DNA of 29,779 nt from Ruminococcus sp. (GCF_024684275.1 NZ_JAIKXF010000110.1:1-29779); one strand, 5' to 3'. Positions 7,880 to 16,160 are shown, counted from the stretch's first letter. Notes: generated by a model from the letters alone, not told the origin. Numbers and translations are program-made.

Positions 7880-9265
7880 TTATAATGTATGTCCCTTCTG
7901 TCTGATAACGTTCACTACTCTGTCAACACAGCTGCGGCATACTGCCTCGTCCTGAGCCTCTACCATAACTCTTACAAGGGGCTCTGTACCGCTCTCACGG
8001 ACGAGTATTCTTCCGCTGTCGCCAAGCTCTGCCGCTACCTTGTCCACCTCTGCGCGGACATCGGGATCTGCCTGTGCAGCTGCCTTGTCCTTTACCTTGA
8101 CATTTTCAAGGACCTGCGGATACACAACGAAAGGAGCTGCAAGCTCGCTGAGCTTCTTCTGACGGGACATGATCACCTGCATTATCTTTAAGCTTGTGAG
8201 GATGCCATCGCCTGTGGAAGCATACTTTGAGAAGATGATGTGTCCGCTCTGCTCGCCGCCGATACAGCAGCCATGCTCCTTCATGTACTCATAAACGTAC
8301 TTGTCGCCGACAGCTGTCTTTGCGTACTCTACGCCTATCTCGTCAAATGCTCTGTAAAGTCCGAAATTGGACATAACTGTAGTAACAACAGTATTATTGA
8401 TGAGCTTTCCGCGCTCCTTCATGTATCTTCCGTAGATATAGAGAATATGGTCACCTGTGATGACATTTCCCTTTTCGTCAACACAGAGACAGCGGTCAGC
8501 ATCGCCGTCGTAGGCAAAGCCGGCGTCAAGGCCATTCTCCACTACGAACTTCTGAAGTCCCTCGATATGTGTAGAGCCGGCATTATTGTTGATGTTGACT
8601 CCTGTAGGAGCTGCATTTATAACGTGAGTCTCAGCGCCGAGAGCCTCAAATACGCTCTTTGCAATGTTCCATGCTGAGCCGTTTGCGCAGTCAAGACCAA
8701 TCTTCATGCCTCTGAATGAGTACATACCAAGTGAGATAAGGTAGCCGAGGTAGCGGTTTCTGCCCGAAACATAATCCACACTCTTGCCTATCTTCTCACC
8801 GTGAGCGAATGGGACTTCCTCCCACTTCTGACCGAAAGCCTCAAGTTTTCCGTCCAGATAAGCCTCCACGAGGTCAATTACCTCGTCCTCCATTTTCTCG
8901 CCCTGACCGTTTATGAGCTTGATGCCGTTATCGTGGTATGGATTGTGGCTTGCGGAGATCATGATACCGCAGTCAAAGCTGTCAACTCTTGAGATGTAAG
9001 CCACTGACGGAGTTGTAGTAACATGGAGCAGATATGCATCTGCACCCGAAGCGGTAAGTCCGCCTACCAGAGAATACTCGAACATATAGCTTGAACGGCG
9101 TGTATCCTTGCCTATTACTATGCGCGGAGCGCTGTCGTCGCCCTTTCTTCTTTTGAGCTCGCCGTAGTACCAGCCAAGAAAGCGTCCTACCTTATATGCA
9201 TGATCGGCTGTGAGATTTTCATTAGCCGTGCCTCTGAATCCGTCCGTTCCGAAATATTTACCCAC
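7880..9265 (-). CDS. glmM: Phosphoglucosamine mutase
   Basis: This 461-residue cytoplasmic enzyme converts glucosamine-6-P to glucosamine-1-P, the step before UDP-GlcNAc for peptidoglycan and other surface glycans. All family motifs are present: N-terminal KYFGTDGFRG, the phosphoserine loop ISASHNPYHDNG with Ser106 as the expected phosphorylated residue, metal loop DGDADR, sugar loop GGEQSGH and the phosphate-binding end RESGTEPLVRVM. Length is typical. The start is GTG at 9265-9263, with AAGGAG about 9 nt upstream. It is transcribed alone from the promoter at 9385-9413, with a leader of about 110 nt, and lies divergent from the YfhO gene. Its product supplies precursors for the glycan genes in this window. 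Confidence 0.97.
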   Translation of the reverse strand: MGKYFGTDGFRGTANENLTADHAYKVGRFLGWYYGELKRRKGDDSAPRIVIGKDTRRSSYMFEYSLVGGLTASGADAYLLHVTTTPSVAYISRVDSFDCGIMISASHNPYHDNGIKLINGQGEKMEDEVIDLVEAYLDGKLEAFGQKWEEVPFAHGEKIGKSVDYVSGRNRYLGYLISLGMYSFRGMKIGLDCANGSAWNIAKSVFEALGAETHVINAAPTGVNINNNAGSTHIEGLQKFVVENGLDAGFAYDGDADRCLCVDEKGNVITGDHILYIYGRYMKERGKLINNTVVTTVMSNFGLYRAFDEIGVEYAKTAVGDKYVYEYMKEHGCCIGGEQSGHIIFSKYASTGDGILTSLKIMQVIMSRQKKLSELAAPFVVYPQVLENVKVKDKAAAQADPDVRAEVDKVAAELGDSGRILVRESGTEPLVRVMVEAQDEAVCRSCVDRVVNVIRQKGHTL

Positions 9266-9384
9266 TTTAAATTATCTCCTTAAAATAAAATTGATCAGTC
9301 AATTATTAAATAATTTGATATGTATTTTATAATCAACCAAATAAAACTATATCCGTGCAGACTAAAAAAGCCCGCAACAGTTTT

Positions 9385-9413
9385 ATTATAGCACTTTGAC
9401 ACATAACAGTCAA
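9385..9413 (-). promoter_or_regulatory. Sigma-A promoter for glmM
   Basis: Minus strand: -35 TTGACT (9413-9408), 17-bp spacer, perfect -10 TATAAT (9390-9385). Confidence 0.88.
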
Positions 9414-9451
9414 CGGATTTAAAAATTAATTCACAAAATTAATTGTAAACT

Positions 9452-9471
9452 CATTTGCCGTCATGCAAATG
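9452..9471. promoter_or_regulatory. Perfect inverted repeat between the divergent glmM and yfhO promoters
   Basis: CATTTGC (9452-9458) and GCAAATG (9465-9471) are perfect 7-bp arms separated by 6 bp. They lie about 40 bp upstream of the glmM -35 box and 80 bp upstream of the yfhO -35 box. The rest of the 9414-9552 gap is AT-rich, with a duplicated CAAAAATATTTT unit near 9515-9543. An operator is plausible but unproven. Confidence 0.4.
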
Positions 9472-9552
9472 CCTCCATATATTAGACGTAAAAACAAGTG
9501 AAATCTCTCACTATTTTTCAAAAATATTTTCAAAAATATTTTTTGTTTATTA

Positions 9553-9581
9553 TTGCAAAGGTGCTGATTTTGTAGTATAAT
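9553..9581 (+). promoter_or_regulatory. Sigma-A promoter for the YfhO-family gene
   Basis: -35 TTGCAA (9553-9558), 17-bp spacer, perfect -10 TATAAT (9576-9581). The predicted start near 9588 leaves a leader of about 55 nt to the TTG start at 9643. Confidence 0.86.
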
Positions 9582-9627
9582 TAAAATAGTATTATAATTG
9601 GGTATTATGGCTTCTGCCGCCCGAAAT

Positions 9628-9645
9628 AAAGGAGGAACAAAATTG
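9628..9645 (+). promoter_or_regulatory. Ribosome binding site that decides a TTG start
   Basis: AAAGGAGG (9628-9635) is followed after 7 nt by TTG (9643-9645). The in-frame ATG at 9607 and TTG at 9598 have no Shine-Dalgarno sequence and lie close to the predicted transcript start, so the TTG at 9643 is preferred. Confidence 0.75.
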
Positions 9646-12600
9646 GCTAAGTCAAAAGCTACGGGCACAAAGGCAGGCACAGCCTCTGCCCGCACCAAGA
9701 TCGGCAGCACAAAACCCGCCGTTACTGCCGCAGACATCATAGCCGAGAAGCGCGGACACAAGTTCAGACCTGTATTCTATATACTGTCATTTCTCGTCCC
9801 CTTCCTGCTGACATTCGTGTCATACATCTTCTTTGATGTCTACCCTTTCGGCGAGCGCTCAGTGCTCACACTTGACCTCAACGGTCAGTACATTTACTAT
9901 TTCGAGGCTCTCAGAGATGCATTCTGGGGCGACGGAAGCGCCTTTTACAGCTGGAGCAGAAACCTGTCAGGCGGCTTCATGGGTATCATAGGATACTACC
10001 TCGCAAGTCCCTTCACGCTGATCGTCATGCTGCTGCCGAGGAAAATGATCCTCGAAAGCGTAATGATCATGCAGATGACAAAGGTAGGCGCAGCAGGTCT
10101 TACCTTCTGTGTATACGCACAGAAGTCCAAGAAGCTGAAGCCTCTCCAGTCTCTCATGTTCTCTACGATGTACGCAATGATGGCATACGTCGTTATCCAG
10201 CTCATCGATCCTATGTGGATAGACGGTCCGGTATTCCTGCCGCTGATAATCCTCGGCGTTGAATATCTGGTCGATGACGGACGAAAGCTCAACTTCATTA
10301 TCCCGACAGCGATAATGTTCATCGCAAACTTCTATATCGGCTTTATGATAGCCATTTTCATCGCCTTGTACTTCCTTTACTATGTATTCTTCGGAACACA
10401 GCGGAAATTCAAGGGCATAAGCGATTACTTCACCGTATTCGTCAGAATGGGAGTTTCGGCTGTGGTAACAGCAATGTGCAGCGCTATCATGATACTCCCC
10501 GTTTACAACGCACTGGCTCTCGGTAAGTTCGACTTCTCAGTCCCCGACTACAGCTACAAGGCAATGTTCAACCCTGTTGAGCTTGTACCGTGTCTGCTGC
10601 CCAACCAGTACTACTCAGTAAACGTTGACGAGGGCACCAGATTCTACGGACGCCCCGAGATATACTGCGGTGTGCTCACATTCATTCTTATCCCGCTGTT
10701 CTTCGCAAACAAGAAGATAAAGCGCAACAACAAGATAGGCTATGGCTTCCTTACATTCGTAATGCTGTTCAGTATGTACGTAAAGCCTGTAAACATGATG
10801 TGGCACGGCGGTCAGGATCCTAACTGGCTCCCTTACAGATACTCATTCCTGCTCTCATTCATTCTTGTGTCTATGGCTGCGGAGGTATTCTCCAATCTTG
10901 ACGGCTACAAGCTGTCGCTGCCGAGCGCTTTGCTGTCAGGCGGCATCATAGGCGGTCTCACCGCTATATTCTGCGGCATGATGAAGAGCTTCAACTATAA
11001 TGAGGAAAAGTACAAGTACGTCGCCATAACACCATACAAGGCATATCTTGATTCCTCCGACGCCAAGGAGCAGCTCTGGCTGGGTACTATCGCATTCGGT
11101 CTCGTCCTTGCTGCTATTTACATCGTTGGCGTATATATGTACAGCCATTCAAGGACAAAGAAGGGCAGAAACGCTATCACAGTGGCTATGTCGCTCCTTA
11201 TATTCTTTGAAACAGGCTATAACTGCTTCGACTCCTTCAGAAAAATATACAAGGAGGTCGGCAACTCAGGCAAGTATACCTATACCGAAATCATAAGTGC
11301 TCCCGACGTAGTCAAGGAGCTTGAAGATTACGACGGCGGCTTCTACCGCGCGGAAAAGACCTTCAACCGTATGGTAAACGACGACCTTGCATACGGACTC
11401 AAGGGCATATCGCACTCCAGCTCGGTAATGAACGCAAGAGCTATCACATTCATCGAGACAATGGGTTACTTCACACAGAGCTTTGAGTCAAAGTACGAGG
11501 GCTGCAACCCTGTGGCAGACTCAATTCTCGGCATAAAGTACGTTCTCGATGACCCATCAAGAACAAATATCGGTTCCACTGTGGACGCTTCATATATCAA
11601 GCGTTTCTCAACCACATACAAGAAGGACAAGGACGTTACCGCAAACATCGACGTTTACGAGAACCCCAACGCTCTCGGAATAGGCTATATGGCTGACGAC
11701 GATATCCTTATCCTTTCCGGACTGGGCAACGACAATCCCTTCAACAGCCTCAACAACTTCCTCAGCTCTATGACAGGAAGCACTACAGACTATACTACCG
11801 TTCCGATACAGCCCAGACAGTACTATGTTCCTTTTGACTGTGACGTACACTACGACGATTCAAAGGTATATCTCCACGATTACAACAACAACGGCACTCT
11901 CCACGACTGCTATGAAGCATATGCAGGCGTTGACGACGCAGTTATAAACGTTGACGTGACTGTTCCTCACGACGGAAACATCTATATGCACCTCGGCTCT
12001 GAAATGAGAAAGGCTACAAACGTATGGGTAGCCGTAAAGGGCGAGGACGGCGTATACAGAGGTCAGAAGTCGGGCACAGAGGCATATGACGGCTACGGCA
12101 CATACTTCAACACAAATTCATCTCCTGTCGTAAGAATGGGACCATTCAAGGCAGGCGACGAGGTAGAGATAAGACTTACAATTCCGCCAACAGGTGAAAA
12201 CGGACAGTACGACGGAACCGATGAGTATATAATGATAAGAAAGGAAGCAGGCTTAAACTTCTATTACCTTGACGAAGAAGCCTTCACCGAGGACATCTCA
12301 AAGCTCAGAGCAAACCCGTGGAACCTTGATATGAGCAAGACCAATGACCGCTGCCTTGTTGGCGACATTGACGCTCAGGACGGTCAGATACTCATGACAA
12401 CTATCCCATACGAACCCGGCTGGGAGGTTAAGATAGACGGCAAGACTGTTGACAGCCTCATCACTGAGGAAACGATCGAGAACACAGGTCAGAAGATACT
12501 CCGCAACAAGGAGGGCACTGAGGGCCCTGTCATCGTTCTCGGAACACTTATCGGTATCCGCGTTCCAGCAGGACACCATACTGTATCAATGAAGTATACT

Positions 12601-13113
12601 CCTCCCGGCTTCAATACCGGAGTAGTAACACTGATTCTCGGCATTGCCTGCCTCATATTCTTCTATATGTATGACAGAAAGCACAACAAGGTGCTCAAAG
12701 AGAAGATCAGGGCAAAGAAGATACTCAAGGGCGAAAAGGTAGAGGACGAGCCCGAGGAAGAACCCGAGGAGACCAAGAGCTCCAAGAACGACAAGGACAA
12801 AAAGGACTCCAAGGACGCCAAAAAGCCTAAAAAGCCAAAAGAGACTGAAAAGTCCGAGGATACAGGCAGAAAAAAGGTCGAAATAATCAAATCCAAAGGC
12901 GCGGTAGCTCCGATACCTGTTGAAGAACCGGAGGAAGAGCCTGAGGAGGAAGAGGTAAACGACGCCGAAAGATTCATCGCAAACGCCGATGAAGAATTCA
13001 AAAAAGCAGTCGATACCGCCGAAAAAACAGCCGAGGATTCAGCAGAAAGAGCAGAAAAAGCTGCCGAAGAGCTGATGTCCGAAGCAGAAGAAGCTGATGA
13101 TGACGCCGAATAA
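9643..13113 (+). CDS. YfhO-family polytopic membrane protein with long charged C-terminal tail
   Basis: This is a 1156-residue protein. After a Thr/Ala/Lys-rich start, about a dozen hydrophobic segments cover residues 43-525. It carries family features soon after TM1: DLNGQYIYYFEALRD near residue 78 and FYSWSRNLSGGFMG, and later PYRYSFLLSF. A large extracytoplasmic region (about 535-985) contains EPGWEVKIDGK-type sequence before a last TM (about 990-1007). Family members are GT-C-like proteins; B. subtilis YfhO and relatives are linked to glycosylation of wall or lipoteichoic acids. The last 145 residues are unusual: Lys/Glu/Asp/Pro-rich (DEPEEEPEETKSSKNDKDKK), ending in Ala/Glu/Lys helix repeats. 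The in-frame codons after the TAA still encode a Lys/Asn-rich tail to a second TAA at 13153-13155. Confidence 0.85.
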   Translation: MAKSKATGTKAGTASARTKIGSTKPAVTAADIIAEKRGHKFRPVFYILSFLVPFLLTFVSYIFFDVYPFGERSVLTLDLNGQYIYYFEALRDAFWGDGSAFYSWSRNLSGGFMGIIGYYLASPFTLIVMLLPRKMILESVMIMQMTKVGAAGLTFCVYAQKSKKLKPLQSLMFSTMYAMMAYVVIQLIDPMWIDGPVFLPLIILGVEYLVDDGRKLNFIIPTAIMFIANFYIGFMIAIFIALYFLYYVFFGTQRKFKGISDYFTVFVRMGVSAVVTAMCSAIMILPVYNALALGKFDFSVPDYSYKAMFNPVELVPCLLPNQYYSVNVDEGTRFYGRPEIYCGVLTFILIPLFFANKKIKRNNKIGYGFLTFVMLFSMYVKPVNMMWHGGQDPNWLPYRYSFLLSFILVSMAAEVFSNLDGYKLSLPSALLSGGIIGGLTAIFCGMMKSFNYNEEKYKYVAITPYKAYLDSSDAKEQLWLGTIAFGLVLAAIYIVGVYMYSHSRTKKGRNAITVAMSLLIFFETGYNCFDSFRKIYKEVGNSGKYTYTEIISAPDVVKELEDYDGGFYRAEKTFNRMVNDDLAYGLKGISHSSSVMNARAITFIETMGYFTQSFESKYEGCNPVADSILGIKYVLDDPSRTNIGSTVDASYIKRFSTTYKKDKDVTANIDVYENPNALGIGYMADDDILILSGLGNDNPFNSLNNFLSSMTGSTTDYTTVPIQPRQYYVPFDCDVHYDDSKVYLHDYNNNGTLHDCYEAYAGVDDAVINVDVTVPHDGNIYMHLGSEMRKATNVWVAVKGEDGVYRGQKSGTEAYDGYGTYFNTNSSPVVRMGPFKAGDEVEIRLTIPPTGENGQYDGTDEYIMIRKEAGLNFYYLDEEAFTEDISKLRANPWNLDMSKTNDRCLVGDIDAQDGQILMTTIPYEPGWEVKIDGKTVDSLITEETIENTGQKILRNKEGTEGPVIVLGTLIGIRVPAGHHTVSMKYTPPGFNTGVVTLILGIACLIFFYMYDRKHNKVLKEKIRAKKILKGEKVEDEPEEEPEETKSSKNDKDKKDSKDAKKPKKPKETEKSEDTGRKKVEIIKSKGAVAPIPVEEPEEEPEEEEVNDAERFIANADEEFKKAVDTAEKTAEDSAERAEKAAEELMSEAEEADDDAE

Positions 13114-13160
13114 AAGGCAGATCAGAAGAATAATAACAGCAAAAAGAAAAAGTAAGCTGA

Positions 13161-13189
13161 AGCCTCCGCATTTGCGGAGGCTTTTCCTT
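13161..13189 (+). terminator. Terminator of the YfhO-family gene
   Basis: AGCCTCCGCA (13161-13170) pairs with TGCGGAGGCT (13173-13182) and runs into TTTTCCTTA. Confidence 0.88.
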
Positions 13190-13423
13190 ATGGTAATTTT
13201 ATCTCTTAAAATAGTAAAATCAATACTTATATATTAACAAATTATTTCTATGTAAATTCTATTATCCTAATCAGAAATAGTATAAACAATACCTTAAAAA
13301 ATATCTATCCAAATAATATTATTGAAACAAATCTCCTCGATTTACCGCAGTTATACTGGCATTTATAATAAAAACTTCACCATAATTTCTATGCAAATAT
13401 TGTTGCATTTTGCACAAAGAGGC
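13190..13423. other. AT-rich upstream region of the GH5 gene, no gene seen
   Basis: About 230 nt of very AT-rich DNA with no plausible coding frame or RNA gene. The only ordered element I see is the inverted repeat at 13392-13407. The low GC content beside a strong promoter could reflect an UP-element or regulator-binding region. Confidence 0.6.
13392..13407. promoter_or_regulatory. Inverted repeat upstream of the GH5 promoter
   Basis: TGCAA (13392-13396) and TTGCA (13403-13407) are perfect arms with 6-bp spacing, ending 16 bp upstream of the -35 box. The position suits an activator or repressor site. It shares ATGCAAAT with the inverted repeat at 9452-9471, but the arms are arranged differently. 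Confidence 0.35.
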
Positions 13424-13452
13424 TTGACTTTATTTTACATTTATGCTAAAAT
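13424..13452 (+). promoter_or_regulatory. Promoter for the GH5 endoglucanase
   Basis: -35 TTGACT (13424-13429), 17-bp spacer, -10 TAAAAT (13447-13452). The predicted start near 13459 gives a leader of about 75 nt. Confidence 0.83.
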
Positions 13453-13466
13453 TTAGTTGTAAGGAA

Positions 13467-13494
13467 GTTAAGGTTTACTGCACTGTACCTTAAC
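13467..13494 (+). promoter_or_regulatory. Leader hairpin or operator in the GH5 5' UTR
   Basis: GTTAAGGT (13467-13474) and ACCTTAAC (13487-13494) are perfect 8-bp arms around 12 nt, just downstream of the predicted transcription start. No T-run follows (AAAAAAA instead), so it is not a terminator. An operator at +9 to +36 or an mRNA-stabilising stem fits. Confidence 0.45.
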
Positions 13495-13534
13495 AAAAAA
13501 ACTACTGATACTTTTTCAGGGAGGAAAGATACTT

Positions 13535-15844
13535 ATGTTCAAGAATTCTAAGAACGTGAAGAGATTCGTAAGCATTTCTGCTGCGGCAGTATGCCTCCTT
13601 TCTTCACTTCGCATCGCACCGATCAGTTTTGTTTCTGACGCTGCGGACAAGACAATGACAGCATTTGAGATCACAGAAAACATGAAGGTGGGCTGGAATC
13701 TGGGTAATACCCTCGACGCTTATGCTCAGGAGCCCGATCCCAACAATCCGAAAGTTTATATCCCGGTAAAGAGTGCCGGTCTTGAAACAGAGACCTGCTG
13801 GGGCTGCCCAGAGGCAAACGAGACACTCTTCAAAGCTATCAAGGCAAAGGGCTTCAACACAGTCCGTATCCCTACAACATGGTTCCAGCACCTTGACGAG
13901 AATGATAACATCGATCCCCAGTGGCTGGCTCGTGTTCATCAGGTAGTTGACTACGCTTATAATAACGGTTTGTACGTTATCCTTAACGTTCACCATGAGG
14001 AGGGCTGGATCAACAGATCCGATCTTGCTACAGCTTATGACGAGATCAACCCCAGACTCATGAAGATCTGGACTCAGATAGCAACAGAATTCAAGGATTA
14101 CGATCAGCACCTCATATTTGAGTGCATGAACGAGCCCCGTGCTAAGGGTACAGACTGGGAATGGTGGTCTGCAACTCCTGTTAAGGAAGCAGACGTTATC
14201 AACAAGCTCGAAGCTAACTTCGTTAAGCTCATCAGAGGCATGGACGGTCCTTACGCAAAGACTCGTCTTCTTATGCTCCCGGGCTATGTTGCAAGCTCAG
14301 ACAAGACCTTCCTCAATCAGATCGTTCTTCCTGAGAATGACGACTTCCTTGCAGTTTCTATCCACGCTTACACTCCTTATAACTTCACAATGAATACTGA
14401 CGAGAAGTCAGGTGCTTATCACGATACATTCACTAAGGAGTTCAGCAATGATCTTGCTTACAATCTACAGAACTTCCGTGATATGTTCGTTGACAAGGGT
14501 GTTCCTGTAGTTATCGGCGAAATGGGTACTTCCGACTTCGGAAATACACAGGCTCGTGTTGAGTGGACAACACAGTACTTTGAGACTACAAAGAAATACG
14601 GTATCCCCTGCGTTCTCTGGGACAACGGACAGAAAAAGGATGCCAGCGATCCCGCTCAGAACCCCGGTGAGGTACACGGCTATATTGATCGTAAAACAGG
14701 CGAATGGTTTGAAAACAACCTTCCTATCATCAACAAGATGATGGAGATCATGGACGACAGCTCTATCAAGTGGGGCAGCGAGTCAAAGATACCTACATTC
14801 GACCACCAGGATCTCTCAACAGGTAAGGTATTCCTCGAGAATGCTGAGATCGATGTTGCAAAGGAAAAGGAATACGGCAACTCAACTCCCGGCAAGGAGA
14901 TCTCATGGGACGACCTCAAGGGCAAGGAAGTTGCTATCAAGTACACAGGCGATCAGCCTATCCTCGCAGTTTCCGATAAGGACTACAAGGGCTGGACAGA
15001 AATGGCTGCTTACACAGTTGACGAAGACAACAAGATCGCTTACTACCTCGTAGATCAGCAGGTTCCTGCTGCTTGGAGCGGTGATCTCGCTAACATCAAC
15101 CATATGCAGGCAAGAACTCCGGGCAAGACAACTATCGAAAAGATGGTTATTCTCGACGCTCCTGATACTAAGATCGACGTTCCTGTTGACAAGACCAAGA
15201 AGACAAACATCGATTTCGCTAACGCTCAGGCAGGCGACAACCTCATCATCAAGATCAAGGGCGAACCCAATACAGATACTAACGGCTGTGTAGGCTTCAA
15301 CGGCGACGGCTGGGAGCAGATCGAGTGGGAAGGCAAGACAGACGCTAACGGCGCTCTTACTGTTGAAATTCCCATGAGCAAGTTCCCAACTGGTCTCCAG
15401 TCAGCTGAGGCTCAGATCTGGTATCAGGCAGAGCTGGTTGACTTCGACGGCTATAACTTCGGCAAGGCAGAGGAAGTTACAACAACTACAACTACTACTT
15501 CTGCAACCACAACTACAACAACAAGCACATCTACAACAACTGTAACTGAGTCATCTACAACTTCTACCGATGCTACAACAACTACAACAGTTAAAGTTCC
15601 TGATAAGAAGAGCACCGGCAACGGTGACGCTAATCAGGACGGTCAGGTAGATATGTCTGATGTAGTTCTCATTATGCAGTCTCTCGCTAACCCCAACAAG
15701 TACAAGCTTGACGACAAGGCTGCTTCCGCTGCTGACGTTTACGAAAACAATGGCGTTACAGCTCAGGACGCTCTGGCTATCCAGTGCTTCCTCCTTAAAA
15801 AGATAGCTGCACTTCCAGTTCCGGAAGGCGTTATCGTTAAGTGA
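13535..15844 (+). CDS. GH5 endoglucanase with two beta-sandwich modules and dockerin
   Basis: This 769-residue secreted enzyme belongs to glycoside hydrolase family 5, which hydrolyses beta-1,4-glucans by a retaining mechanism. A signal peptide (residues 1-37) is followed by the catalytic barrel (about 40-390) with GWNLGNTLDA, TVRIPTTW, VILNVHHEEGW, acid/base Glu200 in CMNEPR and nucleophile Glu329 in VVIGEMGTSD. It looks nearest to subfamily 4-type cellulases, not proven. Two Trp-containing modules follow (about 405-540 and 545-648). They resemble each other and the module at the window start, but I cannot name their family. Thr-rich linker (649-690), then dockerin (GDANQDGQVDMSDVVLIM, calcium ligands from Asp698) with a weaker second loop (DVYENNGVTAQD). 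GGGAGG lies ahead of the ATG. Single-gene transcript. Confidence 0.94.
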   Translation: MFKNSKNVKRFVSISAAAVCLLSSLRIAPISFVSDAADKTMTAFEITENMKVGWNLGNTLDAYAQEPDPNNPKVYIPVKSAGLETETCWGCPEANETLFKAIKAKGFNTVRIPTTWFQHLDENDNIDPQWLARVHQVVDYAYNNGLYVILNVHHEEGWINRSDLATAYDEINPRLMKIWTQIATEFKDYDQHLIFECMNEPRAKGTDWEWWSATPVKEADVINKLEANFVKLIRGMDGPYAKTRLLMLPGYVASSDKTFLNQIVLPENDDFLAVSIHAYTPYNFTMNTDEKSGAYHDTFTKEFSNDLAYNLQNFRDMFVDKGVPVVIGEMGTSDFGNTQARVEWTTQYFETTKKYGIPCVLWDNGQKKDASDPAQNPGEVHGYIDRKTGEWFENNLPIINKMMEIMDDSSIKWGSESKIPTFDHQDLSTGKVFLENAEIDVAKEKEYGNSTPGKEISWDDLKGKEVAIKYTGDQPILAVSDKDYKGWTEMAAYTVDEDNKIAYYLVDQQVPAAWSGDLANINHMQARTPGKTTIEKMVILDAPDTKIDVPVDKTKKTNIDFANAQAGDNLIIKIKGEPNTDTNGCVGFNGDGWEQIEWEGKTDANGALTVEIPMSKFPTGLQSAEAQIWYQAELVDFDGYNFGKAEEVTTTTTTTSATTTTTTSTSTTTVTESSTTSTDATTTTTVKVPDKKSTGNGDANQDGQVDMSDVVLIMQSLANPNKYKLDDKAASAADVYENNGVTAQDALAIQCFLLKKIAALPVPEGVIVK

Positions 15845-15880
15845 TTTACTCACAAAATCCAGGTTTCTCATATACCTCAG

Positions 15881-15914
15881 AGTACGGCTGCCTATGGCAG
15901 CTGTACTTTTTTTA
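15881..15914 (+). terminator. Terminator of the GH5 gene
   Basis: A 12-bp stem (AGTACGGCTGCC, 15881-15892, with GGCAGCTGTACT, 15896-15907; one G-T pair) has a 3-nt loop and is followed by seven T. Confidence 0.93.
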
Positions 15915-15976
15915 CCTGATTTTGGTAATATAATTACCAAGTTTACATATTATTTAATATTAACTTTTGTTACCTA

Positions 15977-16006
15977 TTGACAAAGCGCTGTTTCCTGTTA
16001 TATAAT
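15977..16006 (+). promoter_or_regulatory. Sigma-A promoter for the cpsB-capD operon
   Basis: Both boxes are consensus: TTGACA (15977-15982) and TATAAT (16001-16006), separated by 18 bp. The predicted start is near 16013. Confidence 0.87.
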
Positions 16007-16012
16007 TATATC

Positions 16013-16160
16013 GACGCCGTTTTTAAGATTATTTTAAGGGAATTGGTGTAAACGGCATTTACAAAAAGATATAACAGCGGCAGAGAAAAATATACGCCGT
16101 GCTGCCCCGATAGATGTTTTGCTTTTTAAGCTGGGGAAATGTAGTTCAAAAAAGAAAAAG
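16013..16160 (+). promoter_or_regulatory. Long structured leader of the polysaccharide operon
   Basis: About 160 nt separate promoter and start codon. Visible stems: GCCGTTT (16016-16022) with AAACGGC (16050-16056), which competes with GTAAA/TTTAC (16048-16062); GGCAG (16079-16083) with CTGCC (16102-16106), competing for CC with CCCC (16105-16108) and GGGG (16133-16136); and GCTT/AAGC (16121-16131) within that last stem. Mutually exclusive stems suggest a regulatory leader. It does not match riboswitch consensus motifs I can recall (c-di-GMP-I, SAM, cobalamin, T-box). Confidence 0.4.

Noticed and set aside
9266..9384. Riboswitch or ribozyme in the glmM leader
   Set aside because: The 110-nt leader is AT-rich, with no stable stem seen; the glmS ribozyme belongs to glmS, not glmM.
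9598..9642. N-terminal extension of the YfhO-family protein from TTG 9598 or ATG 9607
   Set aside because: These starts lack ribosome sites and lie within about 20 nt of the predicted transcription start; TTG 9643 has an ideal site.
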